A DNA stretch of 64,000 bases from contig OZ246890.1 of NCBI GenBank assembly GCA_965231815.1, forward strand, positions 1,922,001 through 1,986,000, given 5' to 3'. The position numbers and the translations under genes were made by a program. The notes below the pieces were generated by a model that searched no databases, was not told where the DNA came from, and saw nothing but the letters and a program-made list of their open reading frames with translations. Shown here in pieces: positions 43,678 through 50,805 of this stretch (position 1 is the first letter of the stretch; each line of letters starts with the position of its first letter). Source of the stretch: JAPPFW01 sp965231815. GTDB taxonomy: Bacteria; Actinomycetota; Acidimicrobiia; Spongiisociales; Spongiisociaceae.

Positions 43678-44634
43678 GTTGTTCCGATTGCCGTGGTCGG
43701 TATACCCGAGCACGATCAGCCAACAGTGTCAACGAGCACTCTGAACCGTACCGGGTTTATCGGAGAGTGTTTTACCCCGTACTACCCCGCCCAGCCGGTT
43801 GGAGTGGAAGCGACCAAGCGCCTCATCGCTAGCGGCCGTATCGGCATAGGAACGCACCGCCGCGTCGAAGTCGCTGCTAATGACCACATCAACGGCAATC
43901 AGGGGTTCGAGTCCGGCCGCCTCTTCGCGTGTTATGGGGTGTTGTGTTCGCGGGTTAGGGGTGATGGTGGGGGTTGTGGCCTGTTTCAGGGGTGTTCGGG
44001 TGTGTTTGGCCGGGGTGTGGGGGTGTGTGGCTGTGGTTACGGGTGGTGCTGGCCGCGACGGTCGGTTTCTGGACGCGGTTGATTGCACGGGGTGGGCTAT
44101 CGACCGTCTCAGGGTTGCCACCAACAGAGCCTCCGGCATCGTCAACGACCCCAACCGCCTGGGTGTGGGCACAGTGAGGAGATAGTGAACCGGCTGGCCT
44201 TCTATGGCGATCGCGATTGGTTTCGATGGGGCGTTGACGGTGCTTCGGACCAGGGCACCTCGTCGAGAGTCACGTCCGGCTAAGCCGTGTCGCTCCCTCC
44301 ATCCGCGTATCGGCGAGGGTCGCGTCCAGGCAACTCCTGCGCGGTGACGCCTGTTATTTCGGTGTACAGCCAGTGGGCGACCAGATCAACATCGACCAGC
44401 GGCGTGTACCAGATCACGGAGTGCCCGTATGGGCCGACCCGGACCGTCGCGAACACGGCTGGGTCATGGCATGTGATGATAAGTGCCAGGCCGCACCAGA
44501 GCGGTCTCTGAGCAGCGTGCTGGAGACGACCGGTACTGGACGCGTACGGACCATCATGCGCCGAGGCCGTAACATCCCGGACGGCGGGACGTTACGGCTC
44601 TCTCAGACGGCGCTAGGCGGCTACCATCATCTCT
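43678..44634. other. 957-bp remnant region with no secure gene
   Basis: Contains a lone IS end (43742) and a strongly G/T-rich stretch (about 43930-44060). On the minus strand a frame near 44415-44280 (VRVGPYGHSVIWYTPLVDVD...) and one near 43800-43935 (EEAAGLEPLIAVDVVISSDFD...) look protein-like but lack starts or good context. I read this as decayed accessory DNA. Confidence 0.45.
43742..43775 (+). repeat. Solitary terminal inverted repeat of the IS3-type element
   Basis: TGAACCGTACCGGGTTT..CGGAGAGTGTTTTAC matches the complement of the right end of the IS at 46811 with only two differences, better than that IS matches its own left end. A remnant of a second copy of the element. Confidence 0.8.
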
Positions 44635-44994
44635 ATGACTTCGCCCACCTATTCGCCGACGGTTTCGCGGACCCGTTTGTTGAGCCGCCCGCCTGTGTGC
44701 ATCCCCGACGACTTGGTGGATCGGACGCTGCCGAAAGCGTCCGGGGTTGTGACCCTTCCCGGCCATATAGCCTGGTCAGCGCCCTACACGTTCGACATGG
44801 ACGACCGCTGGCAGCTGATAGGCATGTACCAGACGGTGATGACCGAGGGGTTAGACGACGATGTTCGCTACTACATCGACATCGACGTGCTAGTCGAATT
44901 GTGGGACGATCTGTGGCTGTCTCCCTATGTCCGTGAAGCGTGGTCGGCGTGGCTGTATGACAGGGGACTGCTCGACGACTCCGCTGGATGCTGA
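44635..44994 (+). CDS. Hypothetical protein, partner of second nucleotidyltransferase gene
   Basis: 119 residues, family not recognised. CIPDDLVDRTLPKASGVVTLP then an acidic helix-rich end (LVELWDDLWLSPYVREAWSAWLYDRGLLDD). Overlaps the nucleotidyltransferase gene by 7 bases, repeating the layout seen at 40749-41964. Weak RBS; the start could be later. Confidence 0.55.
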   Translation: MTSPTYSPTVSRTRLLSRPPVCIPDDLVDRTLPKASGVVTLPGHIAWSAPYTFDMDDRWQLIGMYQTVMTEGLDDDVRYYIDIDVLVELWDDLWLSPYVREAWSAWLYDRGLLDDSAGC

Positions 44995-45462
44995 CCGAAC
45001 TACAGGAACGGACCTGGCGGATACTCGCAGCGGTTCCCGAAGCAGACGGGTTCGCGTTAGCGGGCGGCTCAGCGCTGATCCTGACCGGTGTCGTCCAGCG
45101 CGGAAGCAACGACATAGACGTGTTCGGGGCATACCCGCGGTCAGCCATCCCCTTCGCTGAAGCAGCCCAACGAGTTCTAACCGACGAAGGGTTGAACCCG
45201 ACAGTGGAACGCTGGGGAGAGGGGTTCGTCCGTATGCGAGTCACTGACGGCGCTGACACAACACGGGTGGATATCGCGATCGATGCTCGCCGGCACCCTA
45301 CGGTTGCAGACCCGACCGGGCAGGTCCTGAACATCCGAGAGTTAGCAGCCGACAAGATGCTGGCGTTGGTAGGCCGCGTCGCGCCACGCGACTACATCGA
45401 CATGTGGGCTATCACCCAGCGTCATCACATCGACGACGTTATCGACTGGGCATCCGACAAAG
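44988..45462 (+). pseudogene. AbiEii-like nucleotidyltransferase, 3' end removed by an IS
   Basis: About 158 codons remain: FALAGGSALILTG..QRGSNDIDVF carries the GGSA..R.S.DID core, then RVDIAIDARRHPTV and LNIRELAADKMLALVGRVAPRDYIDMWAI, as in AbiEii-type toxins. The frame runs into the IS left end at 45463 and continues by chance into transposase codons to 45839; the native 3' part is not found beyond the IS. Confidence 0.7.
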
Positions 45463-46811
45463 TGAACCCCCCCGGGTTTTCCGGAGACTCTAATTGGTTG
45501 GGAGATAATGGAGTATGGGAAGACCAACAATGTATTCACCGGAGGTTCGGGAGCGGGCTGTGGGGATGGTTTCGGAGCATCGGGTGGAGTATCCGTGTTG
45601 GGTGGGCGGCGATTTGTTCGATAGCGGAGAAGTTCGGGTGTTCGTCGGAGACGTTGCGTAAGTGGGTTCGGCGGGCTGAGACCGATCAGGGTGTCCGGGC
45701 CGGGTTGACATCGGAGGAGCAGACCGAGCTGAAACAGTTGCGGCGGGAGAACCGTGAACTGCGGCGGGCGAATGAGATCCTGCGGAAAGCGTCTGCGTAT
45801 TTCGCCCTGGCGGAGCTCGACCGCGGAGGGCGCAGATGACCGCCTTCGTGGATGAGAACCGGGATGAGTTCGGGGTCGAACCTGTTCTGCGCCGAGGTGC
45901 CGAATTGCCCCGTCTACCTATTACGAGCACAAACGGCGGGTGCGGGAACCGCAGCGTTGCTCGGCCCGCAGCCGGCGGGATAGCGAACTTCGTATCCGGA
46001 TTCGCCGTGTTTGGGAGTCCAATTTCGGGGTGTACGGCGCCCGCAAGGTGTGGCGTCAGCTGCATCGTGAAGGAGTGGCGGTAGCCCGATGCACGGTGGA
46101 GCGTCTGATGCGACTCGAAGGGTTGAAAGGCGTGGTCAGAGGCGAAACCAAGCGCACCACCATACCCGACGAGGACGCAAACCGTCCCGCTGATCTGGTG
46201 GACCGGGACTTCGAGGCGGAAGGTCCGAACCGTCTCTGGCTGGCGGATATCACCTACGTTCCGACCCGGGCGGGGTTCGCGTACGCGGCGTTCGTGATTG
46301 ACGCCTTCTCCCGGTTCATCGTCGGATGGCGGGTATCGAACAGTCTGGAAACCGGCCTGGCCCTCGACGCCCTGGAGCAAGCCATCTGGTCCCGGCGTCC
46401 GGACACATCTGACCCCGACCGGAGGCTGGTGCATCACTCCGACGCCGGCGCCCAATACCTTTCCATCCGCTACACAAACCGTTTAACGGAAACCGGGATC
46501 CGACCTTCGGTCGGATCGGTAGGCGACTCATACGACAACGCCCTAGCCGAATCCGTAATCGGACTATACAAAACCGAGCTAATCCACAAACGGGCCCCAT
46601 GGCGGAACCGGGACCACGTCGAATACGCCACCCTCGAATACGTCAACTGCCACAACCCACCGGAGACTGCTCGAACCGATTCGGGGACAAACCACCAACA
46701 GAAAAGGAGGCCGACTACTATCGTGACCACACACCAGCCCCGCTGGAACACAACCCAGCCCAGGTAGCTGGACTCAAGTAAAACACTCTCCGGCAAACCC
46801 GGTACGGTTCA
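45463..46811 (+). mobile_element. IS3-family insertion sequence (inactivated)
   Basis: 1,349 bp with TG..CA ends: left TGAACCCCCCCGGGTTTTCC, right the complement of TGAACCGTACCGGGTTTGCC, continuing GGAGA(C/G)T on both sides. Contains an orfA helix-turn-helix/leucine-zipper and an orfB DDE integrase, each frameshifted. Flanks AAG and AAT are not identical, so no clear target duplication; a deletion after insertion is likely. Confidence 0.85.
45515..46781 (+). pseudogene. IS3-family transposase OrfA/OrfB, several frameshifts
   Basis: OrfA starts MGRPTMYSPEVRERAVGMV, shifts frame near 45600 and resumes WAAICSIAEKFGCSSETLRKWVRRAE to 45839. OrfB starts MTAFVDENRDEFGVEPVL at 45836 (ATGA), shifts near 45900, resumes at YYEHKRRVREPQ, and carries the DDE residues (WLADITYVP, HHSDAGAQY, DSYDNALAES). 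It shifts again near 46660 before DKPPTEKEADYYR. Three lesions beyond the programmed shift make it inactive. Confidence 0.85.
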
Positions 46812-46947
46812 AATAATCAGGGTTTAGGGGGTTTGGTCGGGGTTCTAGCTGGTTGGGGGGTCTTGGTGCCGGTTTCGGCGGTGTTCGGGGTGGTTGTGGT
46901 GAAACGGCCCGGAGCAGGAGGCAGGTGAATGGCCTCACGAGCGGTTC
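46812..46947. other. G/T-rich spacer with a family B end fragment
   Basis: Begins AATAATCAGGGTTTAGG, resembling one end of the family B elements, so the IS may have landed beside or in one. The rest is G-run-rich with no ORF. Confidence 0.4.
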
Positions 46948-47226
46948 TTAGGGGAGGGGAGCTATCTGGGGGAGTTCCCCTCCCCGGCTTCTAGTCTCCC
47001 AACGGTCAAACAGCTCCGCTTGGTGTAGCCATCCCCACTTCTGTACCCGTTTCCATGCAGTCGTGTCGAAATGGCCCCTACCGACGTCGCCGGCAAGAAG
47101 GATCATATCCGCGACTCTTACAGTTATCTCCTTACCGGCGTGGACGGCTTGGAAGTGGGGCTGCAGATGGGGTTCGCTGTAATACATGTAGATGGCGATG
47201 CCATAGAACGTGGACAGCCTGGGCAT
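46948..47226 (-). CDS. DUF4160 domain protein
   Basis: 92 residues. MPRLSTFYGIAIYMYYSEPHLQPHFQAVHAGKE is the DUF4160 signature (FYGI...MY..E...PHFHA). It starts one base after the DUF2442 gene ends. DUF2442/DUF4160 pairs are common in accessory DNA and sometimes listed as putative toxin-antitoxin systems; function unproven. Confidence 0.85.
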   Translation of the reverse strand: MPRLSTFYGIAIYMYYSEPHLQPHFQAVHAGKEITVRVADMILLAGDVGRGHFDTTAWKRVQKWGWLHQAELFDRWETRSRGGELPQIAPLP

Positions 47227-47227
47227 G

Positions 47228-47629
47228 TCAGTCGAGGTATCTGACCTGTGGGCATACTTCGTCTAAAGGTTTGCCTGTGACCAGCATGTAAAGCACGAGA
47301 GGGCTCATGTCGTAGCGTTCGTCTTCCCAGGAGACACCGCCGCCGTCGAGCGCATGAACCGTCTCGAAGTATTCCCGGTCCGACCACAGGGCCGCTGCTA
47401 GGGGCGACTCGGCCACTATTTCCGACAGGTCGGCGACGCCGCTGGTTCCGTCACGGAACTCGACCCGTAAGCGAAGCCCCCGGAGGGGCTTGACACGGGT
47501 CACGTACTGCATGTCGCCGGGGGGTAGGCGACCGTCGACTACGTAACGCCGGCCGTCCCGGTCGGTGTACACGTCTACGTCGGGGTTTGATGTAGTTGCT
47601 ACGACCATGCGCTCTCTCCCCTCTTCCAA
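47228..47629 (-). CDS. DUF2442 domain protein
   Basis: 133 residues. The C-terminal 80 residues (RVKPLRGLRLRVEFRDGTSGVADLSEIV...FETVHALDGGGVSWEDERYDMSPLVLY) are a full DUF2442 domain; the first 45 residues are a non-typical extension and the true start may be later. First gene of the DUF2442/DUF4160 pair. Confidence 0.82.
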   Translation of the reverse strand: MEEGRERMVVATTSNPDVDVYTDRDGRRYVVDGRLPPGDMQYVTRVKPLRGLRLRVEFRDGTSGVADLSEIVAESPLAAALWSDREYFETVHALDGGGVSWEDERYDMSPLVLYMLVTGKPLDEVCPQVRYLD

Positions 47630-47812
47630 TCAGCGTACCGAAGGGACAGGCACACTAGCCCCCTCGCCGGACGGGTCGCCCATCACGCATACTACACCAC
47701 CGGACGTGGGAACGACCCGCGGCTGGCGGCTGGCTGCCGAATGTGGAAGTCCCCGTGGGGATGGTCGTATCACCGCAGGTCAGGGATGGTGGCGAACATC
47801 CCGGAATGCAGC

Positions 47813-47834
47813 AGATTCGTTTTTCAGGACCCTC
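47813..47834 (-). repeat. Family A element end fragment
   Basis: ATTCGTTTTTCAGGACCCTC next to CTAG (47835-47838), identical to the right end of copy 3 over 18 bases; the rest of the element is not recognisable. The CTAG gives the stop codon of the adjoining minus-strand phosphatase gene. The wider gap 47630-47834 holds no gene. Confidence 0.65.
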
Positions 47835-48629
47835 CTAGGGGGCAGAGTCCGTCGGGTGGGACGGGACGGTGATCATCGACAGGAACCGGTCGTGAAGGGT
47901 TCCGTTGCTGGCTAGACCGGTCCCTGTGTCGATACGGTTTCCCCCGCCGGAATCGGTGAATCGCCCGCCGGCTTCGGGGATGATGACGGCCATCGGCGCG
48001 ATATCCCACGGTTTCACTACCGGATCGAACATGGCCTCGATCTGCCCACCCGCTACCAGCGCATAGCCATAGGCGTCTCCCCATCCCCTCAGGATCAGCG
48101 GGCTGCCGTGCAACCTTCCGGTGATGTCTTCCGGTATCAGATCGAATCCGCTCACGCACAGCACTGACCCGGCGAGGGTGGTGCGGTCACTAACCTTGAT
48201 CGCCCGGTCGTTGAGGAAGCATCCGACTCCTCGGCCCGCCGCCACGGTCTTGCCCAGGGCAGGGAGATCGATTACCCCTACAGCCATCCCGTGTACGTCC
48301 TCGAGAGCCAGCAGGGTGGCGAACAGGGGAACTCCCCGGATGAAGGACTGGGTTCCGTCGATAGGGTCGATATACCAGGTACGGCCTGTGTCGCCCGGCG
48401 TAGTGCCGAACTCCTCGCCGACTACGGAGTCACGGGAGTACCGTTCCGCCAGCGAGTCGCGTAGCAACCGCTCAGCCGCCCGGTCGGCCTCGGTTACCGG
48501 ACTCCCATCACCCTTGGTCGTGACCTCGGCGGTTGATTCGTACCACTCGAGGGTGAGTCTTCCGGCCTGGCGAGCAAGGCAGGCGGCTTCCTCTACCAGG
48601 GATTCGGAGACCGGAGGAGCGTCAACCAT
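47835..48629 (-). CDS. Inositol monophosphatase family protein (HisN-like)
   Basis: 264 residues. Lithium-sensitive phosphatase motifs: GDGSPVTEADRAAE, VGEEFG, WYIDPIDGTQSFIRGVP (DPIDGT) and WDIAPMAVIIPEAGG. Best fits histidinol-phosphatase HisN or inositol/fructose-1,6-bisphosphatase-like enzymes. ATG 48629 overlaps the cimA end by 8 bases; an earlier in-frame ATG at 48668 lies deeper in cimA. Its TAG stop is part of the CTAG bordering a family A remnant. Confidence 0.88.
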   Translation of the reverse strand: MVDAPPVSESLVEEAACLARQAGRLTLEWYESTAEVTTKGDGSPVTEADRAAERLLRDSLAERYSRDSVVGEEFGTTPGDTGRTWYIDPIDGTQSFIRGVPLFATLLALEDVHGMAVGVIDLPALGKTVAAGRGVGCFLNDRAIKVSDRTTLAGSVLCVSGFDLIPEDITGRLHGSPLILRGWGDAYGYALVAGGQIEAMFDPVVKPWDIAPMAVIIPEAGGRFTDSGGGNRIDTGTGLASNGTLHDRFLSMITVPSHPTDSAP

Positions 48630-50202
48630 CGCCTTTGCCCGCCCGAAGCAGGCCGAGGACGATTCCATCCTCGAGGGCCTCCCATGAGGCTTCGATTACG
48701 TTGGCGTGTACCCCGATGGTGCCCCAGGCGTTTACCCCGTCACTGGTCTCGATGAACACCCGCACGGTCGCCGCGGTGGATTCGGTGGAGTTCAGCACCC
48801 GGACACGGTAGTTGGTGAGTTTGAGGTGCTTGAGTTCGGGGTAATGGGGGATGAGGGCTTCCCGCACCGCGTGGTCAAGAGCGTTAACCGGGCCGTTCCC
48901 TTCGCCGGTGGTGATGATCCGTTCCCCCTTGATATGCAGTTTGACGGTGGCTTCGGCAAGAATCTCCGAATCCGGTCGGCGCTCCGTAAAGACCCGGAAG
49001 GACTCCAGTTCGAAGTAGTCATGGGTCCAGCCGGCCATCCGTCGCAACATGAGCTCGAAGGATCCGTCGGCCGCTTCGAAGTGGTAGCCGCGGTGTTCCA
49101 TGCTCTTGATCTCGTCCAGAACTCGGGTCGCCTGATGATCGGTCATTTCTACGCCGAGATCCTTGGCTTTGGACAGGATGGTTGCCTTGCCCGACAACTC
49201 GGACACCACCATCCGGGTCCGGTTTCCTACCGACAGCGGATCCTGATGCTCGTAGGCGCCCGGTCGCCTTACCAGGGCTGAGGTGTGCAGACCCGCCTTA
49301 TGGGTAAAGGCTGAAGTGCCTATGTAGGGACGGTGGGGGTCGAGGCTGATATTGACGATCTCGGCTATATGGTGGGCGATGGGGGAAAGGCTCTCGAGAC
49401 GATCCTGTTCCAGGATCGGGATGCCCATCTTGAGTACCAGGTCGGGCAGGAGGGTGGAGAGGTCGGCATTGCCCGTGCGTTCACCGTAACCGTTGATGCA
49501 TCCTTGTACCTGGCGTACTCCCAGATCGACAGCCGCCAAGGAGGATGCCACCGCGCACCCGGCGTCGTTGTGGAAGTGGACACCTAGTTCTGCGTCCGGA
49601 AGTGCGTCCTGAACCTGGCCTACCGTTTCGACGATTCGGGTCGGCAGGGATCCGCCGTTGGTGTCACAAAGGACCAACCGCTCCGCGCCTTCCTCGTAAG
49701 CCGAGCGGAGTATCTCCAGAGCAAAGTCAGGATTGGAGGCGTAACCATCAAAAAAATGCTCGGCGTCGAAGAAGACTCTCAGGCCGTGGCGTGACAAGTA
49801 GCCGATGGATTCGGCCACCATGGCTATGCCTTCGTCGAGATCCGCGCGGAGGGTCTCCCTGACGTGGTAATCCCACGCTTTGCCGACTATGCATACCACC
49901 TCGGTTTCCGACTCCAGCAGGTTGTGCAACTGGGTGTCACCCACCACCGATGTCCTGGGTCGGCGCGTAGAGCCGAACGCGGTGAGTATTGCGGTTGACA
50001 TGTCCAGTTCCGAACGGGCCCGCTTGAAGAACTCGCTGTCCTTGGGGTTGGCGCCCGGCCAACCTCCTTCCACGTAGGAAACTCCCAGATCGTCGAGCAA
50101 CCGGGCGATCCGTAGTTTGTCCGAGACGGTCAGCGATATTCCCTCCTGCTGGGCGCCGTCCCTTAAAGTGGTGTCGTATATTTCGAGATGCGAGTGTGCC
50201 AT
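48622..50202 (-). CDS. cimA: Citramalate synthase
   Basis: 526 residues. Condenses pyruvate and acetyl-CoA to citramalate, entry to the threonine-independent isoleucine pathway. EIYDTTLRDGAQQEGISLT, YVEGGWPGANPKD, LCDTNGGSLPTRI, GVHFHNDAGCAVA (HxH metal site), GCINGYGERTGNADL, and a C-terminal LeuA-type regulatory domain. The length and YVEGGWPG pattern favour CimA over 2-isopropylmalate synthase. Preceded by a leader peptide with three Ile codons and a terminator. Confidence 0.92.
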   Translation of the reverse strand: MAHSHLEIYDTTLRDGAQQEGISLTVSDKLRIARLLDDLGVSYVEGGWPGANPKDSEFFKRARSELDMSTAILTAFGSTRRPRTSVVGDTQLHNLLESETEVVCIVGKAWDYHVRETLRADLDEGIAMVAESIGYLSRHGLRVFFDAEHFFDGYASNPDFALEILRSAYEEGAERLVLCDTNGGSLPTRIVETVGQVQDALPDAELGVHFHNDAGCAVASSLAAVDLGVRQVQGCINGYGERTGNADLSTLLPDLVLKMGIPILEQDRLESLSPIAHHIAEIVNISLDPHRPYIGTSAFTHKAGLHTSALVRRPGAYEHQDPLSVGNRTRMVVSELSGKATILSKAKDLGVEMTDHQATRVLDEIKSMEHRGYHFEAADGSFELMLRRMAGWTHDYFELESFRVFTERRPDSEILAEATVKLHIKGERIITTGEGNGPVNALDHAVREALIPHYPELKHLKLTNYRVRVLNSTESTAATVRVFIETSDGVNAWGTIGVHANVIEASWEALEDGIVLGLLRAGKGDG

Positions 50203-50255
50203 GGCGTCTCCGCTGTCTTAGCTCCTAGCTACCGCCTTACGAGATCGATCGGCAC

Positions 50256-50286
50256 AAAAAAAACCCTCCGCCGGAGCGCAGGGTTT
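50256..50286 (-). terminator. Attenuator terminator ahead of cimA
   Basis: On the minus strand AAACCCT pairs with AGGGTTT, with an inner CGC/GCG pair, and eight Ts overlap and follow. It lies between the leader peptide and the cimA start (53 bases before it), so it can only stop cimA transcription. An earlier hairpin, GGGGC..TCGGG with CCCGA..GCCCC, starts right after the leader stop codon. Confidence 0.8.
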
Positions 50287-50317
50287 GGGGGCTCGGGTTG
50301 TGGTATCCCGATGGCCC

Positions 50318-50350
50318 CTAGTCGATAATGATCCCGGTTACGTGCGACAT
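50318..50350 (-). CDS. cimA leader peptide MSHVTGIIID
   Basis: ATG at 50350, ten codons, TAG at 50318. Three consecutive isoleucine codons (ATC ATT ATC) stand two codons before the stop, which abuts the first hairpin of the leader. Charged tRNA-Ile supply would decide ribosome position, as in classical attenuation of branched-chain operons. Weak GAG-type RBS; the predicted transcript start is only a few bases upstream, so translation may be nearly leaderless. Confidence 0.65.
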   Translation of the reverse strand: MSHVTGIIID

Positions 50351-50805
50351 ATCGCTCAAAAGTGTGGTAGGTCGGCGCCATCCTGTCAAATACCTAATTA
50401 CCCCGCGTCCATCATCGGTGCTCGCATTCAGCTATTCTTTCAAAAGCACGCTGGCGGAGGTAAACTGATTCAAATTAAATCAGTTCTACAACAGCGTGCT
50501 CCCGCGCACTTCCGGGGGGGGGGGTGTCCCTGTAAGAGGTCGCAGGCACCCGACCACGGCGGGTGGCAACACCCCCCAGGCCATCTCTCTGACAGGGGGA
50601 CAAAGCCCTGCCCGCCGCGGCGAGCAACCAGCCCCGATGCTCACACATCAGAACTACCCAACAAGGTAAAGGGGGAAGCGATTCCCTACAGGCTGGTGCA
50701 GATCAATTGATGCGCTACAAGCGGGCGAAGCTCAGTCTCAAATACAGCCTGAGGGTTGGCTGTCGCCCTCACCGTAGAGCCTCGTAGCATTGAGCAATTG
50801 AGCAG
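50351..50805. other. 455-bp divergent region: palindrome and G11 tract
   Basis: Between cimA leader and the giant surface protein gene. AGCACGCTG (50445-50453) pairs with 50492-50500, and inside it AACTGATT (50463-50470) pairs with 50478-50485. A run of 11 G lies at 50514-50524, followed by GGGTGT..ACACCC-type repeats. No ORF is convincing. Long 5' leader or control region for the surface protein is likely. Confidence 0.55.
50361..50389 (-). promoter_or_regulatory. Promoter of the cimA leader
   Basis: Perfect TTGACA (complement of 50384-50389) and, 17 bases on, CACACT (complement of 50361-50366), a weak -10 with A2 and T6 kept. It would start RNA a few bases before the leader ATG. Confidence 0.55.

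Noticed and set aside
43895..43925. GGTTCGAGTCC, resembling a tRNA T-arm (43904-43914)
   Set aside because: The flanking bases do not form a T-stem or acceptor stem, and no anticodon or D-arm fits upstream.
44988..45839. A nucleotidyltransferase-transposase fusion protein
   Set aside because: The frame crosses the IS left terminal repeat at 45463 and then reads orfA by chance; homology changes abruptly at the IS border.
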